Shown piece by piece: positions 35,946-47,904 of a stretch of DNA of 64,000 nucleotides. Below the pieces are notes generated by a model. That model saw only the letters and a list, made by a program, of their open reading frames with translations, was not told the origin of the DNA and did no database searches. Origin of the DNA: Apricaphanius iberus (taxonomy: Eukaryota; Chordata; Actinopteri; Cyprinodontiformes; Aphaniidae); NCBI GenBank assembly GCA_028564705.1, contig JAPXFQ010000899.1:4836001-4900000 (forward strand). The letters run 5' to 3'. Position numbers and translations under genes: made by a program. Each line of letters starts with the position of its first letter. Position 1 is the first letter of the stretch.

Positions 35946-37559
35946 TATATGTGTGTCGCAGCGTGATTAGAAGCGCAAGGGAGCCCGGTGATGCCAGGTG
36001 CGGCAAGTTTAGGGCTGATTAGGACGAACGAAGCAATTTTAAAGCGTGGCCTTGCTCCTGAACTTAAGTTAACTTTGTTAACTACATTTTAAAAGCGCAC
36101 ATTGACAAGGAAACTCTACTTTTTGTCACAGAGCAGGTCGTTGTCACGTGTACTACACATCAAATTTGCTATAAACATTTTGGCCACCTCTTTTACCAGT
36201 TTTCCCTCTTGTCTTTTCTCGACTTGATTGGGTCTCCACTATAGTCGAATGCATGGCAGCTTTTTCATTTGATTTATGATATATTTTCTGATTCCAGAAT
36301 GGAGAATGAGTGAAGATTGGGACAGACGAGACTTCTCTAAGACACAATTTCCGTTTCTTCTCTAAGCTAGTAGCTTGAGGCTACATCAGACACAACTAAA
36401 ATATCTTGTTGGTTCCAGAATATTGGAAGCAGTTGGATATAGAAAGAGTTTGCAATTTAAAAGTATTCTACTTTATCTTAAATCCTCTGGGACTTTCAGG
36501 CACAGAGTTTCTTACTCCTAACTACAGATTGCGTATCTTTACATTTCATTTCACCAAGGGCAAACTTCATATTCAAGGTTTTGTCAATGCTTTAAAACCA
36601 GTGTTTGGAAAATGGCAAATAACTGAATGCATATTTAGCATGGCACGCTGTTTCTTGCCTAGCACATTAAAAATTAATATCAGCTCTCACTCCATTATGA
36701 GACACAAATATCCCATTGAATTTCCATTCTGGCCACATGTTTGCTGTGGATCATGGGAATCACTTCAGAGTCCCACTTGCAGGTATAGATTTTTGTCAGT
36801 AATTGACCATGATTTACTTATGCAGCACGTAGTCCACTGTGTTCCATGTATATTGCAGTAGTGATAATTGACATGAGCATTGCGTATCTACTGAAATTAT
36901 TGTGTACATTACAGCAGCTTCTAATTCATTTGATCCCTGTTTTTCCTGGGGTTAATAAAAACCGTCCCTCAGGTGATTTTAAAAATAAATGTGTGGCTGT
37001 AATAAATATGCATCTGAACTGTACACTTGGCCATGTCACAGATGAAAGACTCGCAAATACATCTGGTTAAAGTGCAGGCCTGCTGCACTGGCTTAACAGT
37101 GCTGCTTTATTTATATGGAAAGAACACTTGCTAAGATAAAGATCTCCTTTTGAAAGTAAATCCTAGTATGAAGATTGAGAGAGAAGATGGCTTGAGGGCA
37201 GATTTCGTCAGTGTTCTCGCATGATGAAAATGTACCCTATTGATTCTCTCTCTATCCCACTTTAGCATAGAATTGGTTTTGGTTACATTTCTATGTTTTT
37301 TTCTGTTCATTGATCTTTTATCAGACTGAGGGTTGTGCAAAGCGGGTACTGTTGCCCTAAAAGTTTAAAATTGTCAGAAGACTGTCTTTTCACAATAGTG
37401 ATGGGACTCTGGATTGTGTTCAGATCTGAAAGGTTCCACTTTAGTGCTAGCTGTAGTTTTTTTATTTGTTCAGCTGAAACCTCCACCTCAGTCTCAGGTG
37501 TTCCACATCCCCTAGTCTGTATTGTCCTATATTTAGTTCCATTCATTCTCCCATGATCT
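35946..37559. other. Intergenic, no gene
   Basis: A 151-codon ORF on + at 36406-36861 has no recognisable domain, no flanking splice or promoter signals, and AT-rich composition like non-coding DNA. Nothing else seen. Confidence 0.35.
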
Positions 37560-38120
37560 CTTTCCTCCTTCCTGCAGAAGACATCCACACAGCACGATGA
37601 TACCACCACCATGTTTTACCAAAGTATGCTCTGGATAATGAAAAGTGTAGCTGTTCCACCACACACTGTTATGCATTGTACACATAAAAGCTCAGTTTTG
37701 GGCTCATTTGACCAGAGCATCTTCCTCGACATTTGCTTTTCCTGTACATGGCTTGTGGCAAACTGCAAATGTTAAGACTTCCTTCAACAACTGCTTTCTT
37801 CTTTAAGTTCACAGCTAGTTGAGGACCCTTTAAATCCATTCTGCAAACTGAGATGTGCTCCTCCAAAGTAACCATGGACTTCTAGGCTGTGTCTATTTAA
37901 TGTGCTTCTTGACCAGTATTAGGTTTCAGTTGAATGTTGAGGTCTTGATGGGGTAACTGGTGTGACATACCTTAAAATGACTGATCAAACAGACAGAGCT
38001 CTGAGACACATGCAGTGCTTTGAATGATATTTTAGAACCTCTTCCTCTCCCTTTGTGGGCTTCTCAGTATAGCTGTATTCACAAAAGTACATACTTTATT
38101 TCAGGTGGTTTACCGCACCA
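37560..38120 (-). mobile_element. Degraded Tc1-like element
   Basis: 'cacgatgataccaccaccat', then 'ctcatttgaccagagcatct' and 'catggcttgtggcaaactgc', is the reverse complement of the Tc1 transposase core. 'agtatagctgtattcacaaa' at about 38065 resembles the region near the 5' end of such elements. Frames are broken. A 38.1-39.5 kb stretch without recognised content follows. Confidence 0.6.
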
Positions 38121-39504
38121 GATTTTATTTAAGAGTATCAGAGGACAGGGGTTGAATGCAAATGAATTTGATTTTTAGAAAGGGAAAACCATTAATAATT
38201 TTTTTTTTGCCTTCTTCACAGTTACATAACATTCGTATTAGCCAATCCGTACAATCCCTTTTAAAATCATTTCTGGTTTTAATTTTAGAAAGCAAAAAAG
38301 CTTAATGGATTTAATACATTTTGTAAAAACATCTGTTTGATAATTTTAATAACTGGCCTTGGCCATAGATGTGTTCTGTGTAAGGAATGTTTAAGTTTTA
38401 AACTTAAGTTTAATTAGCATTCAACCTGTTGTGTGGTTTTCCTTTTGCAGTTCATGGTGTCTAAAATGTTTGAGCAATATAATAAAGAAGTGTGAGGTTA
38501 TAAAAGACAATCCCATGGTAAGAGCAAGCAAAGAAAATCAAAGCAGCAGTTCTTTAATCTGAATGCAGTGTACCTTGAAGGTAGAAAATGCACAACAAAA
38601 GAAATGAGAAACAAATGAGCAGGAACAGAAGATGGTGTTTGTGACTGAATTGCGAGAAATCTGTAGAGGAAAATTTGGAAATGTTTCAAACTAAACCAAT
38701 TTTAAACACTTAAAGTATTTGTGTATAAACCAAGCCACTTCATGCTGTACCATGTTAAATAAGTCATGTTGAGCTATAAATTTACTGGCTCTGTTTGGAG
38801 CAGGTTTTAAAAACATGAAAGTCTTGTTCAGTCCCAAATTCTCAATGTGTTGCGTTTTCCTTTGGTAAGATACCATGACCCAAGTTTAGCCTTAAAACTT
38901 TCTAGAGTAACCTTGATGATCAAAGTGACGAGTAGTAAGATGAAATCACTGAGCAGTAAGATCACAGGATTGTGGACAGAAAGGACATCTTGGAGACAGG
39001 CCCATGGTTAATACTCCTTTTATCTGAAGGAAGCACTGAAGCCATCTTTCATATTGAGAGATTTCTGCCTGATGTAAAGGTTGCATTACAATTTGGACGT
39101 GTAATGCAGTAAAATCAGGACCACTAGGATGAAGGACTCATAAGTTTGTCAACTGGTGAGACACTCCTTTGTTTAATTTCGTTAGCGCACTGAATACCTA
39201 AGAACCTTGAAGAACAAGGGTTTGTGATTAAGATTACTTTGATATTAACTGAAGATCCATCATTCTAAATTATGCATTGTGCAATACTTGTCTTTTTTCC
39301 TCATAATTGTTAATTATTGGGGGTTAGTGTTGCAAATAAAGTTCAATAGCATTTTTTTCTATATTTTAATATGTAGCTGTATCATGTAGCTGAAGATCTA
39401 CCAAGCGTTGTTTTTTCAGGAAGTAGTTTATGTTGGATATAGTGAAAATAAAATTGGGTAAAACTGTCCCTCCAGAATTCTGCAATGTTGCAAAAGCAAC
39501 TATT

Positions 39505-39762
39505 AAATGGTAAATGGACTGAACTTATATGGCACTTTTCTAGTCTTACTGACCACTCAAAGCGCTTTACATTGAAGCCGCATTCACCCATTCACACTCG
39601 CATTCATACACCGACACCCAACATGGCTCGGTAGGACAATGTAGAATTTGGGGGTTAAGTGCCTTGCCCAGGGGCACATCGACATGTGACTGGAGGAAGC
39701 TGGAATCGAACCTACGACTGCAAGCCAACTACTCTACCACTGAGCCACAGTCGCCCCCCACA
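39505..39762. repeat. Teleost interspersed repeat ('taaatggtaaatggactg' family)
   Basis: It reads 'taaatggtaaatggactgaa', 'accactcaaagcgctttaca', 'ttcacccattcacactcgca', 'gtgccttgcccaggggcaca' and 'gaatcgaacctacgactg', then 'tctaccactgagccacagtc'. It is a near-complete copy of a very common fish repeat. Diverged relatives lie at 54645-54840 and 58405-58500. Confidence 0.8.
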
Positions 39763-40346
39763 TTAACACTGTAAAATAAATATGGAATTTTACAGTGAAA
39801 AAGGCTACCAGCAGTGTGGATAAAAGTACTGGAAAATAACTGTCAGCAGGGTTGAAAAATAAATTTAACATTTTTGAGCAAAATATTTCCCCTCATTTGT
39901 ATTAGAGTTGTTTACATTTTAAGGTTATATGAATACATTCTCTCATCAGTGCTTGTTGGAAGAAGACTGAGCAGTTGTGGGTTCTGTGAATCAGACTGGT
40001 GTCAATCATGTAAATATAGCAACTTTTTCTCTTAGCTGTTATGAGAGTGGTGTGTCATGATTCGTGTCAGTTTTATAGCATAATCGGTGGACGCACTGAG
40101 TGGGCTGGTGAGTCGCTGAGACAGATTTCTGAGCTGTACGCTCTCCACTCTGATGTATAACCTTCACCTTTCAGTGTAGTGTTAAAACTGACATTTACGA
40201 TATGTTCACTTTGTGACTCATCTGTTTATCAGAATATGGACATACTTTCAACTTTTAAGTTTTTGTTTTTTTTCTGAGTGGCAAATAAACTGGGGACCAC
40301 TAAGATTTTAAAAGACATCAAAGATCCAAACTGCAGAGGTGAAGTT

Positions 40347-43300
40347 CAGTCCTTTGCAAAGGTATTCAAACCCCTTTTAAGTGTTAAAAAGGTATTTTAA
40401 CTTCACTTTGAGTCATGCTACGACAAATTTGAATGTATTATGTGTGATTCGTTTGTGATAGACCTACACAGAGAAATTATAAATAATGATATGAAATATG
40501 GCAGACTTTTGTATTAAGCTGCCCTAAATCAACCAGTTGTCAAATCTTCTTGGGAAAAATAGCTTTTAAGTCACATTGGATGGAGAACATGCGTGAACCT
40601 CTGTGTTTAAAAGTCTTGCTGCTGATTCTCAATTGGATTACATTTGGAAGCCTCTCTGCCATCGAAATCTGTTGATGGAGCTCTATATATAAGCTTTGAA
40701 TTCTATTCTAAACCTTGGATCGTTGTATGTTTAGGGTTTTTGTCTCAACCTTTGGTTTTTGAGAGCATCTAGTAGGTTTTCTTCTTGACATGTTCTGTAT
40801 CTTCCTCCAGCCATCTTCCCATTTGCTTGGACTGGCTTCCCTGTTCATTGTCCCACAGCTAACACTGTCGCCATCATGTTTCACTGTAATGATTGCTTCC
40901 TGGTGTTCCTCTGTTGTAGGAAAGCATCCCCACAGCATAACGTAGCCACCAGGTTTCCCAAAAAAGATGTGTTCATTGTGATGTGTGGTGTTAATTTTTC
41001 AGTACATTTTGCTTTAATCAATCCTCCCATTTCTTTTCTGCTCTTACCAAAGCACTTTGTTTCATTCACGTTTGCCATGCCTGATAACAGGAAGTCTTGT
41101 TGGTTTTCATTTCTGTGATTTCTTTCTTCTCGCCAGTCTTCCATTGATGGACAAATTTGAACAGTTCATGACCATTAGCTGTCCTGTCGACAGACTCTTC
41201 CACCTGAGCTCTGTAGCTCCTCCACAGTTACTATGGGCCTCTTGGTTGCTTCTCTGTTAAACGCATTCCTTTGCTGCCTTCTTTGCTCAGATGGATGTCC
41301 TTCTTTTGGTAGGTTTGCCATTGTGCTATACTCAACAATTTCAGACGATGGACTGAACAGTACCCTGTGAGATGTTCATTGTTTGGAATATCTTTTTAAT
41401 AGCTTAATTGAAAGGAAGAAATGAATAATCTCTGCCACTTAATACTTGGCTGGATAGTAGTAGGAAGTGGTAACCGCAGCAGGTGACCGATAAGAATCAC
41501 ACAGATGGTTGAATTTTGCATATTTATTCTGGCTTAACTTCAATCCCATTCAAGTACATTTGTCTGGTGAATCAGTGGTTCTGTATGAATTAAGCAGATC
41601 ATTAAGAAATACCATGAAAGGTATGAACATTTCCTAAATGCAGTAATTATACAGTAAGCATTGTTTACTGTTTATATTTAAAACTAAACATTCTTCAGAT
41701 ATGGGACAAAAAGACTAACAGCACCACAGACATCAAATGGGCAGCAAAGCTAACAAACACCTAAGATTTTGATTTCTGTTAATTTATGATGCAACGCTGC
41801 CGTCTATTGGCCAAACTATCTGTGAAACAAACTGTAGCTCAGGACTACAGATTTGGCATAAATATTAGAATAATTAGAAGATATCACCAATCATTTACTA
41901 CTCAGTTACACAACGCTGAAAATAAAGCAATTGAGATAATTTACTTCTGCCCACTTGAGAAACTGCTTGACTCATAACAAATAACAAGCATCGTTTGAAT
42001 CAGTAGTATAACTAAATAAACAACAATTATGGCAAAGAAAGTTGAACACTCACTTGTATTAGACACACATCCACCAGACTACAACTGATATTCGAAGTAA
42101 CAGGTCAGGATCACTCTGACATAGTTAGGAGGAAAGACTAGAAAGTTCTGGAAGAATTTCAAATAGCAGCTCTAAATGCTTTCTGATTGGTCAGATCTGG
42201 GTGGAGCTCTTAAAGTCATACACACACGTAATAATAATACATAAAAAAGGGAACTAAAATGTGGATGCTGCTGGCCTTTTTCACATTAACTCTGCTATAA
42301 ACTACTTCTCCTGAACTCAACCTCTGATCTTTCTGCTGTGTTCTTCAGTCTTCAAGCAAATTTTGTTTATTGAAGACCTCTTCCAAACCACAGAGTTCTT
42401 CCCAGAACAGTTGGGCCTATCCAGTAAACCCAATGCCATTCGTCATCTCTTATAAATTGCTTATCTGAAGTTAAATCTGGGTCATCCTCCCACATTTTTT
42501 AATTAAATTACAATAAAATGGAAATTCTACTTGTTGGTACCAGATTTGTAGTATCAAAAGTTGATCTCGACAGCACACTATCATTCTAATCGCATATCCA
42601 TAAAGTGGTAAATATCTGTAACTGGCATACTTTAATCTTTGCAACATAGTCTTTGTCCCTCCCTTTCCCATCACGCTATACTATTCTGGCTCACAATCTC
42701 GTTACATCCTGTTTGTGATATTGTAATTCCATTATTTTTGGTCCTTCTCAAAAATCTCTCCTTAAACTCCAACTTGCCCAGAATTCAGCTCTACATATTA
42801 TCACTGGTACCCCTGCCTTTCAGCACATTACCACAGTTCTTCAACAACTTATCTGGCTCCCAGTCAAATTCAGAATCACCTTCAAACACCTCCTGTATAC
42901 ATTCAAGGCCATCCATAACCTTACCCCTCCATAACAGTCAGACCTTCTTTCCATCGTTTCCTCCTCTCATTTCTTCAGGTCCTCCTCCTCCATTCATCTC
43001 TCTGTGCCCCCGTTTCGTCTCAGCACTATGGGGAGCAGAGCAGCTGCTCTGCTCCCAAACTCTGGAACTCTCTACCACCTGACATCTGTAATACTGGCAC
43101 TCTTCCGCTTTTTAAAACGAGACTCCATAACACATTTGTTCAGGATAGCCAACGCTTTGTAACTATTGTTAATATTACTGGTCATTACTTATTGTCTGTG
43201 TTTATTTTCTTGTAAAGTGTTCTTGGGTGTCCTTAAAAGTTGCTTATAAATAAAATGCATTATTAGATGGATCCTACTTAAAAATGATTTCTGAAAGTCA

Positions 43301-43493
43301 TTGTTTTTACTGGATTCTATTTTTGAGTATGGGGGGATAAACAGAAATGCACAGAACACTTAGATTTAGTTACATAAATTAAAAAAAAGGTATTTTTCTT
43401 CAGTAAGGCATTGTCTTAATTCATATAAACAAAGGAAAAGTGACGGCAAAATGTTTAAAAGTTAACAGGTGTGTTCACTTTTGCAAGGCACTG
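40347..43493 (-). mobile_element. Tc1-like element, both ends readable, interrupted by other sequence
   Basis: The left end 'cagtcctttgcaaaggtatt' and the right end read inward, 'cagtgccttgcaaaagtgaa', form a Tc1-type inverted repeat. Minus-strand transposase remnants are visible at about 40620-41420: 'caccatcatgtttcactgta', 'cctgtcgacagactcttcca', 'gttactatgggcctcttgg'. The span of 3147 bp is about twice a normal Tc1 element because of at least one later insertion, the LINE fragment at 42640-43267. The TA target site is not preserved. The 41480-42640 interior is unassigned. Confidence 0.65.
42640..43267 (+). pseudogene. LINE (L2/Rex1-type) 3' end inserted in the Tc1-like element
   Basis: One frame reads KLQLAQNSALHIITGTP and continues to WLPVKFRITFKHLLYTFKAI, typical of the C-terminal part of L2/Rex1-type reverse transcriptases. 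Further on, KLWNSLPPDI and a 'lfktrl' motif mark the protein end near 43130. The 3' end 'cttataaataaaatgcatta' closes the element at about 43262. Stops and frameshifts are present, and it is 5'-truncated as usual for LINE copies. Confidence 0.75.
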
Positions 43494-43669
43494 GATGACC
43501 TAACAACACCTAAAATCTTCAATCAGTATATTTGAAATATGAAATTTGGGACCTACAGTCTGTTTTCTTAGTAGTTTAATACTAAAACTACAGCTTTCTT
43601 TTCTTTTTGACAAAATGTCGTTTACTGTACATGTGGAATTTTTCTCCTTCCTAATAAGACACAGAGCTT

Positions 43670-43807
43670 CCTATTGGTCGCAGCAACATGTCACACGATT
43701 AACTTTCTCCTTGAAAAGCCCGTTTTCTTCTGTATCCGGACTGCATTCACCTTCGGTGGTGGTTTTGAACGCTTGTATAAATGCAGAGTCCGGAGCGTTT
43801 TCCATTT
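43670..43807 (+). promoter_or_regulatory. Predicted TATA-containing promoter
   Basis: An inverted CCAAT box (ctATTGGtcg) lies at 43672-43678 and TATAAATG at 43776-43783, so initiation is expected near 43805-43810. CpG dinucleotides are enriched from about 43730 to 44150 compared with the AT-rich flanks. Direction is + by the TATA position and the donor sites downstream. It starts about 180 bp after the Tc1 end. Confidence 0.5.
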
Positions 43808-44610
43808 CACGCCCGGTCATTTGCTGTGTGAGGAAGGCACCGAGCGTCTCCTTTTGACAGAGAATTTCTTAGCGCAAGCGAGAGAGAGAGAGAGAAACGG
43901 AAAGGACAGACCTCGCCAACACCTCAGTCTGCTCTGAACCTTTCTAGCGGACCGCAGTGAACGAATCAACAGCGCAACATGTAAATAAAAGGAAGGGTTT
44001 TGTTCGCTGAAGAGTGTTAGTCTGTTCAGAGGACTCCACGAACAGAGGGGGATCAGCTGCTTCGCTTTTTCTCCCTGCGCTCTTCCCTCAATGGGGAATG
44101 GGATGCGGGTAACGCAGCATCACCGGTGCCGTCGCTGCAAGCAACCTCACACAGGTATACCTTCCACTTCTTAAGGCCTATCAGATTCTAAGCCTCTGGA
44201 AAAATAAAACTCTTAACCGGTGAGAACGAGGGACTAATTTCTACAGGAGATATAAAGAAGAGGGGCATTTTTCAAACTCCTACGGATGTGATCCCCCCCC
44301 CCCCCTTCTCTCTCATTTTCTGCATCTGTCCCGTGAAAGCGGGAAAAGATCTGATCACCCAAAAGCAAGATTTCCCCGGACTGCTGTTGATCTTATCGCT
44401 AACGCATCTAACCTGTCCATCTCTCTGTCCTGAGAGTCTCTGTGGTGGAGGGAGCTGCGGGAGACCCAGAGACCTGAGAAGGGGAAATTGAGTTACTCTG
44501 TAATTACATGCTTTTCTTGCAATTCGACGTTCGTTCTGCGGACAGAAGCGCATAGAACCGCGCTAAAGTAAGAGGAAATTGATTTAAAACCCCAAAAAGC
44601 GGCTGCAAAG
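43808..44610 (+). other. Predicted 5'UTR first exon of the next + strand gene (candidate grik4)
   Basis: This CpG-enriched sequence contains a (GA)n tract at about 43880-43894. It offers two good donors: CACACAG|gtatac after 44154 and TGCAAAG|gtaggt after 44610. A start-stop uORF (ATG TAA) is at 43979-43984. A short ORF from ATG 44091 would give 28 residues if unspliced and could run on if spliced at 44154. No known protein is recognised. In mammals GRIK4, a kainate-receptor subunit gene, follows ARHGEF12 on the same strand and has untranslated first exons; that is the only reason for naming it. Alternatives are a non-coding RNA or another gene. Confidence 0.4.
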
Positions 44611-46245
44611 GTAGGTAATTTAATTCCAAATATACATAGTTTAAAAGTGTCCATTTATTAAATAGTAAGACAGAGTCCACGCACATGAAGGGCGCAGCTT
44701 ATTTATGCAGGATAAGTTTGATAGTTATTTATAATAGCCTACAATTCATTTATGGATGTCTAAACCTGGCAGTTTACCCTCTGCTCGAACTCTTTGGATG
44801 GTTTCTTTATGCTGCTAGAGTTGTCTTCTATGGACTCTGGCTGTGCGCACATTGTTGCATGTTTGGCATAATGGAAGTCGTCCTTTGCGCGGCAGCGTCA
44901 CGCGAACACAAATCATTAGTTGGAAGGAGGCTGAGGACGTCTTGGTCTTGACTGATGTTGTTGGGGAGGGCATAGAGTGAAAGTGACACATCGGAACGTA
45001 CATTCATTTTGTGAGTGATGGACAGGTGGAAAGTGGACTTTTTCTCATAACACAGGAGGTGGGGGTATTGACTATCGATGTAGTCATGAAAAGAGTCTGT
45101 GGAGGATAGATTTATTTTTGGCACCACCTTGTGGTTTGGTTTGCTCCGTTTTTGCTGTATTGGTGGCATCTACAGGTTACTGGTGTTATTTATAGCACGA
45201 TGAAAGAAAAATCCCACATACAGTCGTTATGATGTAACAGCATGTTTTTTTCCAGCACTTGAATCCCACTTATATCAAGTGTTTCATAAACATACATTTT
45301 TTTACATGTTCTAATATTTTGTCTATTTTGTTTTCCACATTTGATTCAAGCGAGATTTATTACTAATCCAAATGTCCTAGTTTGAAAAATAAAATTTGCA
45401 TTTGTTTTAATATGTTGCAAAGAAATGAATAACCTAACTTCCATCCACTGTTATATCCACCTGTTGAGAGCTTTTTCGCTGCCTTTTTACAAACAGACAA
45501 ATGCTCACTTATTAAACAATCCACACTGGCTTATTTCTTTCAAATAGGGTTTTGTTTTTTTCCGGCATGAAGTCAGCTGAATTTCAACCTGTTTATTTGC
45601 TAGTTGACAACTCAAGTTCACCAATCACTGCTGTGTTCAAAGTAACGCTTCATCAAATTTGTCAACCTGGATTTCATTTGATTTAATCTGAAAACCCGTG
45701 GGGTTTCCAAATGTTTTTTTTGTGTTTTTTTTTGCTGAATACCATATTAGTAATGTTTAATTACAAAAGTACATTGTATTGCCTGAGGTATTTGCTTGTC
45801 TGCCTTCAGAAAAGAGCTGGGTGACATGACTTAAAATAAGTATCACTGTATATTAACCATTTCACTTTGATATCCATAAATGGAGGATAACTACATGTAC
45901 CCCTCTCAGGGTTATAACCATTATCTCTAAAGTGAAGGGGAAAAATGTTTTCAGAACTCGAGTGAGTTATTTACTTTCTTCTCACATTCAGTCGCACCTT
46001 TCCTTTGTGGCCAAAGAACAACTTAAAGCTCTGTTGAACAAGGAGTGTGTTGGCTATCAGCAATATTAATATTGGTTCAAATATATTTAGCATTATTACT
46101 ATTCATAAGATGAATATTTTCATGGCACAATCTGCTCAGCAGAAACAAATAACTAAGCTCAAATTTCATTCTCAAATGATTGTTGATGTTAGTCCAGAAA
46201 GATTTAACAACATCTTAAAGAAAGAAGGTTAGAGCTTGCACACTG
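44611..46245 (+). other. Probable first intron of the downstream gene, repeat-poor part
   Basis: It starts with the donor gtaggt. ORFs on both strands at 44685-45169 have no recognised domain and no splice context. The rest is AT-rich with nothing recognisable. Confidence 0.35.
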
Positions 46246-46891
46246 GCCTAGTTTATTCTTCTCCGTCTACGTTGAAATGGATTGACACCGAGGAATTATC
46301 CATAGACGCAAGGGCTCACCTACAGAACAGCGGAAAGATTAGACCCTAATTTTCTATCTGTCCATCTCCATCAACGGAAAATGTATGCTTCTGATTGGTC
46401 AGCTCAACAACAGCCAGAGATTGTTCACCAGAATGGTGCTCTATAGTCTATGTAATCGGTAGTCAATGCAGCATTTGGGCACTACATGCTTTAAATTGCA
46501 AGGCCAGTCTATCTAATATCGTGTTTTGGTGATTGAGCACAAGGTGTAGAGAACCTCAAAACCAGCCGCTGTGTTTGTTTATGTATTTTTAAGAATATTC
46601 TATGAGCTACACTTCCAGTAAAAAGTTTTCCAGCGCAATAAAAACTTACATTCTGTCATCCATTGCTCCTTGAAGGGGAAATGTGTTCACAAGCTGAAGA
46701 AAATAAACTCTAGTTAAACAAAGACTGCAATGGTAGGTAGACCCGCCAAAAAAAGCTAGCACCCCCCGCTGTCTTGGTTGGGAATTGCTTTGCAACACCG
46801 AAAAACCAACGGAGAACTATAAACGAAAAAAAGGTCTCCAATACATCTGCATCTGGGTGCAAACTTTCTGACAGAAAAGGATAAACTAGGC
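46246..46891 (+). mobile_element. TIR element of the GCCTAGTTTAT family, copy 1
   Basis: It begins GCCTAGTTTATTCTTCT and ends AAAGGATAAACTAGGC, so GCCTAGTTTAT is repeated inverted at the ends. It shares an ordered set of blocks with copy 2 read in reverse: 'tctgattggtcag', 'ggtgctctatagtc', 'cattgctccttga', 'gagaactataaac' and 'tgcaaactttct'. The length is 646 bp with no ORF. Superfamily not assigned; the flanks show no clear target duplication. Confidence 0.75.
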
Positions 46892-47332
46892 TTTAGGCAA
46901 ATCACAATAAATAACACAATGATCACCAATCACCTCTTCAGAGCGCAAGTTATTTTTCCTTTTTTTAACAGTTTATCAAACTCACCGACATCAATCGATT
47001 TACCAGAACGAACGCTATAAGCTACGTTTCTAGATTTATTATCTAGATGATATCTGGTGTGAATGGAGATGGCTAAAGGTTCTAAAGAATATCAAACACA
47101 AGAAGGCTCAGAATGGCTGATCGTGCAACATATTAAAATATAGAAAAACACATTTTAGAGTGGAGATGGGAGTATTTCTGAGGTATTTGTGAAAACCCTG
47201 TCCTGATAACTGCCTGGTTTCTCACAGCAATCGATTTCTTTCTCAGCAAGTTCTGATTTCTCTCACCTGTTTTCGACCTTTCATCATGGTCCCTGCTGAT
47301 CCCGGCCTCTCATCTTATGTTTCCACCCTGAA
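46892..47332. other. Spacer between the two inverted TIR elements
   Basis: It is 441 bp of AT-rich sequence with no ORF or repeat recognised. Confidence 0.4.
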
Positions 47333-47904
47333 GCCTAGTTTATGCTTCTCCAACCGCAAATTTGCACTCAGACGCGGACGTATTGACGGAGACGTTTTCT
47401 GTTTATAGTTCTCCTCTCTTCCACTCCATTCTCTAATGTTTTTTCAGTGTTGCTCGACCAGGACAGCAGGGGGTGCTAAGTTTTCATGGCGTCTCTGGCT
47501 AACACACACAGCGCCGCTTCTGTTTTTTTCTAGGCTTGTGTATGTATTTGTTCCTCAAGGAGCAATGAATGACAGAAAATAAGTTTTGATTAAGCTGTAA
47601 AGCTTTTGACTTGAAGTGCGGATTATGGAACAGATTAGATAAGTTATCCTTTCAATATAAAGTACATAGTGGCCAAACGCTACATTAACTACTGATTACA
47701 GCGACTATAGAGCCCCGTTCTGGTGAAGCGATCTCTCGCTGTTACTGAAACTGACCAATCAGATGCATATGCTCTCCATCGACGGATAGTTAAAATTTGG
47801 GCCTCTACCCTGTGTGTCCTTGCGTAGGTGGAGAGCCCTTGTATTGACGGATAATGCCATTACGTCAATCCGTCTCCGTCAAAATGCAGAAGCATAAACT
47901 AGGC
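47333..47904 (-). mobile_element. TIR element of the GCCTAGTTTAT family, copy 2, inverted
   Basis: It begins GCCTAGTTTATGCTTCTCC and ends GCAGAAGCATAAACTAGGC, giving a clear inverted terminal repeat. Its internal order is the reverse complement of copy 1. At 572 bp it lacks some internal segments of copy 1. It is non-coding. Confidence 0.8.

Noticed and set aside
36406..36861. 151-codon + ORF in intergenic DNA
   Set aside because: No domain, AT-rich composition, no promoter, splice or poly(A) context; expected by chance in 33 kb of intergenic sequence.
44828..45169. 113-codon minus ORF and the overlapping + ORF at 44685-44951
   Set aside because: Just behind the predicted first exon, but neither frame shows a family, splice context or coding bias I can support.
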